A DNA stretch of 64,000 nucleotides from Yoonia sp. GPGPB17. GTDB lineage: Bacteria > Pseudomonadota > Alphaproteobacteria > Rhodobacterales > Rhodobacteraceae. A model generated the notes under the pieces. That model did not search any database, was not told where the DNA came from, and was given only the letters and a program-made list of their open reading frames with translations. A program made the translations under genes and the position numbers. This document shows positions 52,695 to 61,729 of this stretch, piece by piece. How positions within the stretch are numbered: the stretch's first letter is position 1; every line of letters begins with the position of its first letter. The stretch lies in contig NZ_JATACI010000002.1 of NCBI RefSeq assembly GCF_037892195.1, forward strand, positions 2,356,001 to 2,420,000, given 5' to 3'.

Positions 52695-53606
52695 ATGGTT
52701 GAGGACATAGACGCCGTTGTACTGAACTTTTCGTCAACCAGCCTGAACATCCTCAATCTGGTTCTGGCGATTGTGATGTTTTCGATTGCGCTTGAACTCA
52801 AGCCATCAGATTTTCAACGATTGTTTCGGGCACCCAAGGCCCTGATGACGGGTGTCGTGTCACAGTTCATCCTATTGCCAGCGCTGACGTTTTGCCTTGT
52901 TGTGGTAACCAATCCACAGCCATCCATTGCCCTTGGTCTGATCCTTGTGTCGGCCTGTCCGGGTGGAAACATCTCTAACTTCATCACGCATCGGGCGGGT
53001 GGCAATTCTGCCCTATCGGTATCTCTCACGGCATTTTCCACTGTCGCCGCGATCTTCCTAACCCCAGCCAACATCGCCTTTTGGGGCAGCCTTTATGGAC
53101 CGACCCGTGCGATATTGCGGGAAACCGCGATTGATCCGATGTCGGTTGCGATCACTGTGGGGCTGATGCTGGTCTTGCCGCTATGCCTGGGCATGTTGTT
53201 GAACGTCAAACGGCCCGATATCACGGCACGCCTGCGGACACCCTTGCAATATGTATCCATGGGTATTTTCATCACCTTCGTCGTTTTGGCTTTGGCCAGC
53301 AATTGGCAACTGTTCCTGCAATATGCGACAGCCGTTGCGGCATTGGTGTTTCTGCACAACGCACTGGCGCTCGCCGCAGGATACACTGCGGCTACATTCG
53401 CGGGCCTTTCAGTCTTTGACCGGCGCTCTATCACGATCGAGACCGGCATTCAGAACTCTGGCCTTGGCCTTATCCTGATATTCGGGTTCTTTAACGGTTT
53501 GGGTGGCATGGCTGTTGTAGCGGCGTTTTGGGGGATGTGGCATATCCTGTCGGGCATCTTTCTGGCCGGTATGATGTCGCGGACCACAGCACCTGGTTAC
53601 TCCTGA
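52695..53606 (+). CDS. Bile acid:sodium symporter family (BASS) transporter
   Basis: A 303-residue membrane protein with MVEDIDAVVLNFSSTSLNILNLVLAIVMFSIALELKPSDF at the N-terminus, SACPGGNISNFITHRAGGNSALSVSL and TIETGIQNSGLGLILIFGFFNGLGG, the BASS family motifs. It is a second paralogue besides that at 28794 and belongs to a slightly different subgroup (P3-like, LELKPSDF). It would import an organic anion with sodium. ATG 52695 has AAAGG 7 bases upstream; the longer ORF start is rejected. The gene is separate from the tungstate operon, about 110 bases downstream. Confidence 0.87.
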   Translation: MVEDIDAVVLNFSSTSLNILNLVLAIVMFSIALELKPSDFQRLFRAPKALMTGVVSQFILLPALTFCLVVVTNPQPSIALGLILVSACPGGNISNFITHRAGGNSALSVSLTAFSTVAAIFLTPANIAFWGSLYGPTRAILRETAIDPMSVAITVGLMLVLPLCLGMLLNVKRPDITARLRTPLQYVSMGIFITFVVLALASNWQLFLQYATAVAALVFLHNALALAAGYTAATFAGLSVFDRRSITIETGIQNSGLGLILIFGFFNGLGGMAVVAAFWGMWHILSGIFLAGMMSRTTAPGYS

Positions 53607-53716
53607 ATAGGCATGTTGGGACTTTATGACCCAATCGCAGCTTTTGCGGCTGCTTCACTCTGGTCTATGCCCGCGAAACTTGTCAGTTTCTACCGGCAGG
53701 GAGAAGGAAAAGGCGC

Positions 53717-54421
53717 ATGGTCGATCTGTGGGACGGTTTGACACAGGCCTTTTGGTTGGTGCTGACCTTTGATGCAGAGCTTGCTGAAATTGCATTGCGG
53801 TCTCTTTATGTGACGCTGACAGCATTGGTGATCGCTTGCTTGATCGCGTTTCCCCTGGCTGCATTCCTTGCTGTGCGCCGGTTTCGGTTTCGCCGTCTGA
53901 TCATTGCCATTTTGAACGCATTGATGGGTTTGCCGCCCGTTGTTGTCGGTCTGATCGTTTATGTTCTCCTGTCGCGGTCGGGGCCCTTGGGCGTTCTGGG
54001 CCTGCTCTTTACCCCAACGGCGATGATCATCGCACAAGTCGTCATCATCGTGCCGCTGATTGCCAGCATCGCACATCAGTCTTTGCGTGATCTTTGGCAG
54101 GAGTATCATGATCTGCTGATTTCCATGAATGTCACTCAGCGCCAGAAGATGCGGACGTTGATCTGGGATGCCCGGCGGGCTTTGCTGACAGCAGCGCTTG
54201 CGGGCTTTGGGCGCGGAATTGGCGAAGTCGGTGCGATCATGATTGTCGGTGGCAATATCGATAATGTCACCCGCGTGTTGACCACGGCCATCGCGCTCGA
54301 GACCGGCAAAGGCGCATTCGGCCTCGCGCTCGCGCTTGGATTTGTTTTGATTGCGCTGACTATCGCGATCAACCTTACAATCCATTGGCTTGGCAAAACT
54401 GAACGTGAAGGGCGGTGGTAG
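53717..54421 (+). CDS. tupB: Tungstate ABC transporter permease (TupB)
   Basis: A 234-residue permease with five or six membrane segments and the molybdate/tungstate-type loop GFGRGIGEVGAIMIVGGNIDNVTRVLTTAIALETGKG, the family's strongest signature. MGLPPVVVGLIVYVLLS is also typical. It is the first gene of an operon with the ATPase and the binding protein. Next to the tungsten/molybdenum-dependent formate dehydrogenase genes its substrate is most likely tungstate. The start has a purine-rich stretch (GGGAGAAGGAAAAGG) upstream. Confidence 0.9.
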   Translation: MVDLWDGLTQAFWLVLTFDAELAEIALRSLYVTLTALVIACLIAFPLAAFLAVRRFRFRRLIIAILNALMGLPPVVVGLIVYVLLSRSGPLGVLGLLFTPTAMIIAQVVIIVPLIASIAHQSLRDLWQEYHDLLISMNVTQRQKMRTLIWDARRALLTAALAGFGRGIGEVGAIMIVGGNIDNVTRVLTTAIALETGKGAFGLALALGFVLIALTIAINLTIHWLGKTEREGRW

Positions 54422-54423
54422 CG

Positions 54424-55131
54424 ATGTTGTTCCCTCTGAACGTCACAAGGGCCGAGACCCGTCGCCGGGGCAAAACCCTTGTGGGGCCGGTGGATATGCA
54501 ATTGAATGGCGAAGGCGCGACAGTCATCATCGGACCGAACGGGTCAGGCAAAACCACTTTGCTCAGCCTTTTGCACGGCACCGCGCGGCTGCATGCGGGC
54601 ACAATTGCCTGGCAACTACCAATGGCGGAAGCGCGCGCGGTACAGTCTTTTGTATTCCAGCGCCCGGTTATGCTGCGCCGGAGTGTCGTGGACAATATCG
54701 CTTATCCGCTGTTGATCCGAGGCGTACCAAAACCGATAGCACTGGCACAGGCCCGCGATTGGGCAACACGCGTTGGTCTGGGCGATATGCCAGAGCGTGC
54801 CGCACCCAGCCTATCGGGTGGCGAGCAGCAAAAACTGGCTCTGGCCCGTGCTTTCATCACTGAACCACAGGTCGTTTTTCTGGACGAACCCTGTGCGTCT
54901 CTTGATGGTCGCGCCACCTCTGAAATTGAAGCCATCCTGCAAGATCAAAAAGCGTGCGGTACGCGTCTTATTTTATCCACGCATGACATGGGTCAAGCCC
55001 GCCGTCTTGCCGATGAAGTAGTGTTTCTACGTGGCGGTCAGGTGCATGAAACAGCCCCTGCCGCGCAATTCTTTGATGCGCCACAAACAGATGCGGCGCG
55101 CGCCTTTCTGAATGGAGACATAGTAGAATGA
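54424..55131 (+). CDS. tupC: Tungstate ABC transporter ATP-binding protein (TupC)
   Basis: A 235-residue ATPase with Walker A IIGPNGSGKTTLLSLLHG, signature LSGGEQQKLALARAFI, Walker B VVFLDEPCASLDG and the H-loop ILSTHDMGQARRLADEVV. Q-loop FVFQRPVMLRRSVVDNIAYPLLIRG resembles molybdate and tungstate ATPases (PxxxRRSVxxN). I use the ATG at 54424; a GTG three codons upstream overlaps the tupB stop. The stop overlaps the tupA start as ATGA. It powers the import of the oxyanion from the periplasm. Confidence 0.88.
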   Translation: MLFPLNVTRAETRRRGKTLVGPVDMQLNGEGATVIIGPNGSGKTTLLSLLHGTARLHAGTIAWQLPMAEARAVQSFVFQRPVMLRRSVVDNIAYPLLIRGVPKPIALAQARDWATRVGLGDMPERAAPSLSGGEQQKLALARAFITEPQVVFLDEPCASLDGRATSEIEAILQDQKACGTRLILSTHDMGQARRLADEVVFLRGGQVHETAPAAQFFDAPQTDAARAFLNGDIVE

Positions 55132-55931
55132 ACCGCTTCTTATTTGCCGCCGCCCTGTTTTGCGCAACCGCCGCCCACGCACAGGACAGCATGCGTATGG
55201 CTGTGACCACATCTTTTCACAACTCTGGCCTTTCGGATGTTCTGCTACCCGAAATTCAGGCTGATCTGGGACTTGAGGTCCAGTTGTTGATTGTTGGCAC
55301 CGGACAGGCGCTGCGCTTGGGCGAGTCTGGTGACGTTGACGCGATCCTTGTGCATTCGCGGGCCGCAGAAGAGGCGTTTGTGGCGGACGGCTTTGGCACG
55401 CACCGCCGCGAGATCATGTATAATGATTTTGTCTTTGTGGGGCCGTCGGATGACCCGGCTGCGATCGGTGATGCGGCGGATGCGACCGATAGTTTGCAGC
55501 GAATGGCCGATACAAGCGCGCCCTTTGTCAGTCGTGGCGATGACAGCGGCACACACAAGAAAGAACTCGGCCTCTGGGGCGATGCCGGGCTTGATCCGGC
55601 CGGTTTTGATGATTGGTATCGCGCGGTGGGCGCAGGCATGGGGGCGGCATTGAATACGGCGTCAGGCATGAATGCCTACATCCTTTCAGATCGGGCCAGC
55701 TGGCTGAACTTTGCCAACAAGGGTGACCTCGCCCTTCTGTTTTCAGGTGATCCGGTACTCTTCAACCAGTATGCCTATCTACCCGTAAACCCGGGCCTGC
55801 ATGACCATGTAAAATCTGACCTTGCCGCGCAGCTGGAAGACTGGCTGACGTCAGAGCGCGCGGCGGAGCTGATCAATAACTACACGGTTGAAGGTGAAAC
55901 CTTGTTCGTTTTCAACGCACAAGCGGAATAG
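55128..55931 (+). CDS. tupA: Tungstate-binding periplasmic protein (TupA)
   Basis: A 267-residue exported protein (signal MNRFLFAAALFCATAAHA). The mature part carries the TupA binding-site motifs: MRMAVTTSFHNSGLSDVLLP, VGTGQALRLGESGDVDAILVHS, MYNDFVFVGPSDDPAAIGDAA and VSRGDDSGTHKKELGLW. TupA binds tungstate with very high affinity and selectivity over molybdate. In most bacteria tupA is first in the operon; here it is last (B-C-A). It lies immediately before the convergent DUF6505 gene of the formate dehydrogenase region. Confidence 0.9.
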   Translation: MNRFLFAAALFCATAAHAQDSMRMAVTTSFHNSGLSDVLLPEIQADLGLEVQLLIVGTGQALRLGESGDVDAILVHSRAAEEAFVADGFGTHRREIMYNDFVFVGPSDDPAAIGDAADATDSLQRMADTSAPFVSRGDDSGTHKKELGLWGDAGLDPAGFDDWYRAVGAGMGAALNTASGMNAYILSDRASWLNFANKGDLALLFSGDPVLFNQYAYLPVNPGLHDHVKSDLAAQLEDWLTSERAAELINNYTVEGETLFVFNAQAE

Positions 55932-55936
55932 CGCGC

Positions 55937-56431
55937 CTAATGGCTATGCCCGTGATCATCCTCGGTCACGTGAATCGCGAATTGCTCTAACCCGGCGGCT
56001 TGCGCCTCAATCGCGCGATAGCTTTCGCGCACGCCAGCCGGTGTTAACTCGCGTGCAACGGTCAACAGGGTGTTGGGTGCGTGATCGGCGCAGAGTTCGG
56101 CCATTTGCGCCAGTTCCTCTTGCGCCGTAGGCAACGCCGCTTCTACCGAGGGCGCGCCATAGTAGGTCACAAAATGCGCAGCCAATTGCTGCGCGAGTGT
56201 GTCTATCTCTGCCTGCTCAACTTGGGTGACAGCGACAAATGTCACCCGCCCGCCTGTTTCCAACCCAAGCCATCCATTCGCAAAGGCCTGCCGCGCCTTG
56301 CCGACCAGATCACCTTCGGTCCAGTCCGAAAACTCAAACCCACCCGAGATGCAATATTCACCGGTGCGCGCTGGGCTGGCAAAGACTCGTTGATCGCTTT
56401 CATCGAAATGGATCGCGCGGGCAAGCATCAT
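55937..56431 (-). CDS. DUF6505-family protein
   Basis: A 164-residue protein starting MMLARAIHFDESDQRVF, with GEYCISGGFEFSDW, GWLGLETGGRVTFVAVT and a C-terminal HVTEDDHGHSH tail. The family is found almost only in alphaproteobacterial formate dehydrogenase loci; its role is unknown. The histidine- and aspartate-rich end could bind a metal. The ATG overlaps the lipoate-ligase-like stop (ATGA), so the two are coupled. It ends 6 bases from the convergent tupA gene. Confidence 0.75.
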   Translation of the reverse strand: MMLARAIHFDESDQRVFASPARTGEYCISGGFEFSDWTEGDLVGKARQAFANGWLGLETGGRVTFVAVTQVEQAEIDTLAQQLAAHFVTYYGAPSVEAALPTAQEELAQMAELCADHAPNTLLTVARELTPAGVRESYRAIEAQAAGLEQFAIHVTEDDHGHSH

Positions 56432-57129
56432 GGCTGGGCCTCCAAAAGTGTTGTCAGAGGGATTAGATGGGTTTTGTCGTCACCATCACGCAAAAGCATC
56501 CCAAAGTCCTCGTCTACACCGACGAAGGTGCCAGTGCGGTCGCCTATTCGCGCCTCAGCTCCGATCCCGTGGCACAGACCACGCCAATTGGTATGCAATG
56601 TACGCACGTCATCTGCTTCCCACCGGCTGATCCAGTGCAACGTATGACGCGCCCAGGCCTCGATCAAATCACCGGGGGCGACATCGGCGCAGCCTTCGGC
56701 GTAAAGTACGGTCCGGTCGGGTGTATGTCCCATGTCTTCGGCATCTGCCATCAGCGGTATGGTCAAGCCGACGATCAGCCAGTCAGGGACTTCTGCCGGA
56801 TCGGCGGTGGAGGCCGTTATCTGCAGGTTCCCGCAGGCGGCACCGTTGATGCGGATACCACCTTGCCATTCCAGATGCACCGCAACTTCGGGTGGGGCCA
56901 GCGCACCCAGCGCGTTTTGAAAGCCCACACCGCATAAGGGCAGCATGGCCATAGCTTTTGCCAAGGGCACCTCTGGCGCAAAGACCAATGCCGCTTCGAC
57001 CATATCAGGGCGCAAAACATAGGCTACAAGCCCAGCGTCACACCCCAATGTTGCTTGCCGCGCTGCCTCTGCCATGGCGTCGCTGGCAACAGGTTGGCCA
57101 TGCATCAGAGGTGGGAAAGTCAGGCTCAC
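56428..57129 (-). CDS. Biotin/lipoate ligase-like protein with DUF4444-type C-terminus
   Basis: A 233-residue protein beginning MSLTFPPLMHGQPVASDAMAEAARQATLGCDAGLVAYVLRP, with the ligase-like stretch VGFQNALGALAPPEVAVHLEWQGGIRINGAACGNLQI and a C-terminal domain with WRGLCHGIG and GTFVGVDEDFGMLL. This is the 'biotin/lipoate--protein ligase family' version seen beside formate dehydrogenase genes. The classical biotin ligase GRGRxGR motif is absent, so real ligase activity is doubtful. It overlaps both neighbouring genes by a few bases, showing a compact operon. Confidence 0.75.
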   Translation of the reverse strand: MSLTFPPLMHGQPVASDAMAEAARQATLGCDAGLVAYVLRPDMVEAALVFAPEVPLAKAMAMLPLCGVGFQNALGALAPPEVAVHLEWQGGIRINGAACGNLQITASTADPAEVPDWLIVGLTIPLMADAEDMGHTPDRTVLYAEGCADVAPGDLIEAWARHTLHWISRWEADDVRTLHTNWRGLCHGIGAEARIGDRTGTFVGVDEDFGMLLRDGDDKTHLIPLTTLLEAQP

Positions 57130-58192
57130 GCGTGCCCCCCGTTGATCAGGGTCTTGGCGATGCCTTGGAAGGCCTGCGCCTGCGCCCCGTCAGGTTGACT
57201 GACGGCGATTGGCGCACCGCCGTCAGAGGCCAACCGAATTTGCAGATCAAGCGGGACTTCGGCCAGCAACGGCACATCCAGTTTCGCAGCCTCTGCGGCG
57301 ACACCACCGTGCCCAAAGACATGCTCCTCATGCCCGCACTGGGAACAGATATGCGTGCTCATGTTTTCGATCATGCCAAGAATTGGAACGTGGAGTTGTT
57401 GGAACATATCAATCCCCTTGCGCGCATCCAGCAGGGCCACATCCTGCGGGGTTGAAACAATGATCGCGCCGTCCACTTTTGCCTTCTGCGCCAGCGTCAT
57501 TTGCACGTCGCCGGTTCCGGGCGGCAGATCAACAAGCAGCACATCAAGTGCGCCCCATTGCACCTGCGTCATCATCTGCTGCAACGCACCCATCAGCATG
57601 GGGCCACGCCAGACGACGGCCTGGTCTTCGTTGGTCATCAGACCAATCGACATCATCGTTACGCCATGGTTGCGCATCGGCAGGATGATCTTGCCATCGG
57701 GGCTGGCGGGCCGCCCAGAGACACCCAGCATCCGCGGCTGGCTAGGCCCGTAAACATCTGCGTCCAACAGACCGACGCGCCGTCCTTGCTGTGCCAAGGC
57801 ACAGGCCAGATTGGCTGACACAGTTGATTTACCCACGCCACCCTTGCCGCTGGCAATCGCCAGAATACGGTCAACACCGGGAATGGACTGCGGGCCTGCT
57901 TACCAGCGGTGCGTTGCGGTTTCAGGTCAGGCGGCGCAGGTGTTTCACTGTGTCCGGTCATCACAATAGAAACCGAACCTACACCATTCAGTGCAGTCAA
58001 AGCAGCCTCCGCTGCGTCTTTGATAGCCGTGTATTCCTGCGCCTGCGATGGTGGAATTTCCATGACAAAGCGCACAGCGCCATCGTCGCCAATGTTCAGG
58101 GCGCGCACCACACCAGCGCTGACGATATCACTGCCTGTTGGGTCTGCGATGGACTTGAGCGCGTCCAGTACGGCGGTTCTTTCAATGCTCAA
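57126..58192 (-). CDS. mrp: Mrp/NBP35-family iron-sulfur carrier ATPase (ApbC type), frameshifted
   Basis: The N-terminal part (58192 to about 57900) is a DUF59/MIP18-like domain, MSIERTAVLDALKSIADPTGSDIV. The C-terminal part has the deviant Walker A SGKGGVGKSTVSANLACAL, GLLDADVYGPSQPRML and the CxxC motif ICSQCGHEEHVFG. The two are in different frames, joining near 57895 where one missing base yields AGPQSIPGVDRILAIASGKGG, giving 355 residues. These proteins deliver Fe-S clusters to targets such as dehydrogenases. It lies among formate dehydrogenase accessory genes and probably helps insert clusters in FdhX or the enzyme itself. The frameshift is probably an assembly error. Confidence 0.85.
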
Positions 58193-58195
58193 GTG

Positions 58196-58390
58196 TCAGT
58201 CTCGCCCGTTGATGGTGCCTGTAACCTCATGGGTCATACCAAGCTCTTCGATCGTAATCACGGCGCGTACATTGTAGGTTTTGCCGCCACCTTCAGCGGC
58301 GCGTACGGCCTCCTCAATCGCGGCTTGCGACGTGATGCCAACCTTCTTGAGGAACTTGCGCATCGACATGTTGAAGTCTTCGTCATCCAT
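58196..58390 (-). CDS. DUF6494-family small protein
   Basis: A 64-residue soluble protein beginning MDDEDFNMSMRKFLKKVGITSQAAIEEAV and ending VITIEELGMTHEVTGTINGRD. It matches the small DUF6494 family found in alphaproteobacterial formate dehydrogenase clusters. It has a helical N-terminal half and a strand-rich C-terminal half. It follows the FdhX-like gene by 21 bases and precedes mrp by 3 bases on the same strand. Function unknown. Confidence 0.75.
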   Translation of the reverse strand: MDDEDFNMSMRKFLKKVGITSQAAIEEAVRAAEGGGKTYNVRAVITIEELGMTHEVTGTINGRD

Positions 58391-58411
58391 TTTCGCTCTC
58401 TCCCTTTGGTA

Positions 58412-60343
58412 TTAGTGGTCACGCCGCTTTGACAGATAATCATCTGTGGTGCGCGGGCGTGGGCGTTCGCCCCCTTGCAACGGTTGATCGGCGCTGTGGA
58501 CCTGCGCGACGATGCGGCAGTCATCACACATCTGGATCATCCGCAGTTTGCTTTCATCGGCGAACATGGAATGGCCGGTCAGCTTTTCGGTGATCCGGTC
58601 AATGGTAGACTTTGACCCGAAAAGCGCGCCGCACTCGACGCAGGCAAAGGGCTCTTCTTCATTCAGAACCGTCTGGTTCAACGCTGCATCAGTCAGGTCA
58701 AGGCGCGGGGACAGGGTGATGGCGTCTTCCGGGCATATTTGCACGCACAGGCCGCATTGCAGGCAAGCATCCTCCTGAAAGCGCAGTTGCGGCTTGTCCG
58801 GGTTGTCGCCCAAAGCACCCGATGGGCACAGCGACACACAGGACAGGCACAGGGTGCAGTTATCGGTGTTCACAAGGATCGTGCCATAGGGCGCTCCTTC
58901 GGGCAGCTCCAATGCGGTGGCGTCCGGGTTCAGTGCGCGTGCGGCTTGGCGGGCAACCTGACGGCGGCTGCCCATCGGGCGGATCGGAGCAGTGGTTGAG
59001 GCTGGCCCGGTGGATAAGATGTCCGCCAAAGCTTCTGGATCGGTAGTGTCGGCCAGAGCTACCGGTGCACCACCGCCCATTGCCTGCGCCAGCGCGATTT
59101 GCGCTTGCAACGCGTCGCGGTCAGCGCCGGGTCCGGGTAGTATCGTGATAGCGGCGAAACCAGCAGCCAGACCCGCCAGTGCCTCTGCATGGCCAAAGGC
59201 ACCGACGGCAGGCAGTGCCATTGGCACTACGTCATCAGGCAGACCGCTGAAATGCCGGGTGGCAAGGCGGATCAGCTGACTGCCGTGGGCGTCATGAACC
59301 AACAGATGCGGCGTCATTCCCCCGGCCTCGCGGACTGTCCGGGCCAGTGTTTGAACCCGTCGCAGTGTCAAATCCACTGGCGGTGCATCATAGCTGATCG
59401 CCCCTGAGGGACAGGCCGCCGAACAGGCGCCGCAACCTGCACAGATCATCGGGTCGACACTAACGTGATCGCCGTCCGGGCTAATCGCACCCGTGGGGCA
59501 AAGATCGAGACAGGTGGTGCAACCGGTTTGGCCCGCCCGCGAATGCGCGCAGAGGAGTGGCGCGGTCTGCACATAGAGCGGCTTCTCAAACGTCCCCATC
59601 AGATGCGATGCTGCAAGCACAGCAGCCGCGACCGCGGGCGCATGTGACGGATCCGCGCGCAAATAGCCTTCGCGTTTTTCATGTGCAGAGAACAGTGGCG
59701 TTCCGCCGCTGAGGTCCAGCAAGATATCGCAGGCAGATTGCCCCCCATCGCGGGCTTTGGACCAGTGATAGTCAGGCAAGGGCTGTTGCAGCGCATCAAT
59801 CACAACATTGAACTGCCCCAAAGCGCCCGTGGCGCGGCGCAGCTGTCCCGCAATCACATCAATCCCGGAGATGTCAGGCAAATCGGCACCCGGCGGCAAG
59901 AGCAATGTGACGCTGAGATAGGGGGCCAACTGTTCGGCCACTGGCAATGTCACCTCTTCGGGGCCGAAGATCAGACACATGCCTTCGGACACAACGTCCA
60001 ATGTCTTGGCGGCAGGGGCGGGCAAGAGCGCTTCTGCGATAGCAGCGGCAAGTTTCGGTAAAGGCGCGGTGCCCTCACCTGTCCATCCAGTCGCCATATT
60101 CAGGTCGAGCACGGCCGGGGCGGCCAGTTCCAAATCGTCGGCCATCGCGTCTAGGTGGTCGGCATCCTGTTGGCAGCACCACAGCGCGTGGTCCTGCGCC
60201 AGCGCCTTTACCGCCATAGATGTGTCAATATCACAAAGTGCGGACGAGGCGATTTTGATCTCGGCACCCGTAGCTTTGGTCAGCTTTTCTGTATGCGCAG
60301 GTTGCAGACCGGAACATGGACAGATCATCACTTTTTCAGCCAT
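58412..60343 (-). CDS. Multi-cluster 4Fe-4S protein of the formate dehydrogenase locus (FdhX-like)
   Basis: A 643-residue polyferredoxin-like protein. An N-terminal domain starts MAEKVMICPCSGLQPAHTEKL. Clusters follow at GCTTCLDLCPTGAI, CAGCGACSAACPSGAI, CTLCLSCVSLCPSGAL and CLQCGLCVQICPEDAI, plus a C-terminal cysteine set (CVECGALF and CDDCRIV). At least four [4Fe-4S] clusters are predicted, suited to electron transfer in or out of the formate dehydrogenase. It is cytoplasmic, since no signal peptide is seen. The start at 60343 follows the purine run GGGAGGGGGGATCTG; the longer ORF to 60538 is rejected. It is the first gene of the minus-strand accessory operon, divergent from the structural operon. 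Confidence 0.85.
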   Translation of the reverse strand: MAEKVMICPCSGLQPAHTEKLTKATGAEIKIASSALCDIDTSMAVKALAQDHALWCCQQDADHLDAMADDLELAAPAVLDLNMATGWTGEGTAPLPKLAAAIAEALLPAPAAKTLDVVSEGMCLIFGPEEVTLPVAEQLAPYLSVTLLLPPGADLPDISGIDVIAGQLRRATGALGQFNVVIDALQQPLPDYHWSKARDGGQSACDILLDLSGGTPLFSAHEKREGYLRADPSHAPAVAAAVLAASHLMGTFEKPLYVQTAPLLCAHSRAGQTGCTTCLDLCPTGAISPDGDHVSVDPMICAGCGACSAACPSGAISYDAPPVDLTLRRVQTLARTVREAGGMTPHLLVHDAHGSQLIRLATRHFSGLPDDVVPMALPAVGAFGHAEALAGLAAGFAAITILPGPGADRDALQAQIALAQAMGGGAPVALADTTDPEALADILSTGPASTTAPIRPMGSRRQVARQAARALNPDATALELPEGAPYGTILVNTDNCTLCLSCVSLCPSGALGDNPDKPQLRFQEDACLQCGLCVQICPEDAITLSPRLDLTDAALNQTVLNEEEPFACVECGALFGSKSTIDRITEKLTGHSMFADESKLRMIQMCDDCRIVAQVHSADQPLQGGERPRPRTTDDYLSKRRDH

Positions 60344-60614
60344 CAGATCCCCCCTCCCTGCGGATTGGCGCGACAATTTGCTCACCCTACACACATTCGG
60401 TTTGCAACGACAATCGCAACATGGTGCGGCGGAATAGCCCGCCCGATTTTCTTTGCAGATGCAGTAAAAACCTAGTCTTTTCATCAGATTAAGAAACTCT
60501 GCTGCGATATCAGTGCGTTGATACAAATTGCGACACAAATGGTCGCGCTAGTACGATCTTCCGTTGCGTCAACGATTTTTCATACAATAGTATACAGTTT
60601 ACGGGGGGTAACTT

Positions 60615-61178
60615 TTGATCCACGTAACCAACAGATATGACGTTCTTCCGGTGGGTGTTGTGATGCAACGGGCACCGGGTGTCACGCCTTGGGCAAAGTG
60701 GTCTTGGACGGCACGTGCGGTGCTTCCTGGAGCGCAACCCGCACACTGGGTTGAAATGCGCCGCGATGGTGAGACCACCGAATATCATGCGGGCACACTG
60801 AACCTTGAGTTGCACCGCGCGGACACCGACGCCTATCTGCATGGCCTGCATGCCAAGGACCCCAGCGTCTATATCATTTTGCGCGAAGGCGTGGGTGATG
60901 CACCCCTTGACCTCGTCCTCTTGACGGTTTCGCCCTACGAGGCGCAGGACTATGCCGACAGTGGTGAGGAGATTATCGAAAAAGTATCCATGCCACCTGC
61001 CTTGCGTGCCTGGGTAGAGGACTTTGTCGAGAAACATCATCAGGAAGAAACCTTCATCAAGCGCAAGCGCGACAAAAAGCGGATTGATCTGAAGCAGGAT
61101 GGAATCGGTGACGCCCGTGTCAGCCGCGGACCTGATGTTTACGCGTCGCCCCGCCGCCAAAGGGAGCGCCTGCAATGA
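60615..61178 (+). CDS. DUF3305-domain protein
   Basis: A 187-residue protein starting at TTG 60615 (MIHVTNRYDVLPVGVVMQRA), with VPWAKWSWTARAVLPGA-like TPWAKWSWTARAVLPGA and YHAGTLNLELHRADTDAYLHGL. DUF3305 genes lie next to formate dehydrogenase genes in alphaproteobacteria and are thought to take part in assembly. The C-terminal part is charged (KRKRDKKRIDLKQDG). The ribosome-binding site is likely GGGGGG at 60603-60608. The stop overlaps the next ATG by 4 bases. It opens the plus-strand structural operon, divergent from the FdhX-like gene; the 271-base gap between them contains no ORF and probably holds both promoters. Confidence 0.8.
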   Translation: MIHVTNRYDVLPVGVVMQRAPGVTPWAKWSWTARAVLPGAQPAHWVEMRRDGETTEYHAGTLNLELHRADTDAYLHGLHAKDPSVYIILREGVGDAPLDLVLLTVSPYEAQDYADSGEEIIEKVSMPPALRAWVEDFVEKHHQEETFIKRKRDKKRIDLKQDGIGDARVSRGPDVYASPRRQRERLQ

Positions 61179-61729
61179 CCAAAGCGAGCTTCTGGGATCG
61201 TCGCCGCGCGGCTGTTGCGGTTGAAGCGGAGGAGGTTCGCGCCGCCGAACGCGAAGCTGACCTGGCTGAGCGCAGCGATGAAGAGATTCTGGCCGAGCTG
61301 GATTTGCCCATGCCAGAAGAGGTTGAAGACCCCGATAGAATCCGCGCGTTCCTGACACAGGCCGTGCCACAACGCATCAAGACGCGGGCGCTACGCCAGC
61401 TTTGGCGCATCAATCCGATGCTCGCCAATCTGGACGGCCTTGTTGATTACGGCGAAGACTTTACCAACAGCGCAACAGTCGTTGAAAACCTGCAAACGGC
61501 TTATCAAGTCGGCAAGGGCATGATCGCCCGGATCGAGGCGATAGCGCAGCCGCCCGAGCCGGAAACAGTGACGTTACCGGACGTCGCGGATGACGACGAG
61601 GAGCTGCCAGAATTGGCGCACACCTCTTTTCTGGAAACGCACACGGATGAGCCTGACGAAGCAGCCGTTACGCCACTTCGTCGTCGTATGACATTTGCCT
61701 TTGAGACCACACCGGAAGGAACCGCATGA
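61175..61729 (+). CDS. DUF3306-domain protein
   Basis: A 184-residue acidic, helix-rich protein (MTKASFWDRRRAAVAVEAEE, then SDEEILAELDLPMPEEVEDP and FLTQAVPQRIKTRALRQLWRINP, the family's conserved heart). It usually follows DUF3305 in formate dehydrogenase loci; the pair is presumed to help maturation, but the mechanism is unknown. The C-terminal third is low-complexity and probably disordered. It overlaps both neighbours by 4 bases. Confidence 0.8.
   Translation: MTKASFWDRRRAAVAVEAEEVRAAEREADLAERSDEEILAELDLPMPEEVEDPDRIRAFLTQAVPQRIKTRALRQLWRINPMLANLDGLVDYGEDFTNSATVVENLQTAYQVGKGMIARIEAIAQPPEPETVTLPDVADDDEELPELAHTSFLETHTDEPDEAAVTPLRRRMTFAFETTPEGTA

Noticed and set aside
53607..53716. Possible molybdenum-cofactor riboswitch before tupB
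   Set aside because: The conserved paired elements of that riboswitch could not be found; only a short GCAGC/GCTGC stem is present.
60510..61370. Minus-strand ORF of 286 codons
   Set aside because: It lies opposite DUF3305 and DUF3306, which fit families and operon overlaps; no domain is visible in the ORF.
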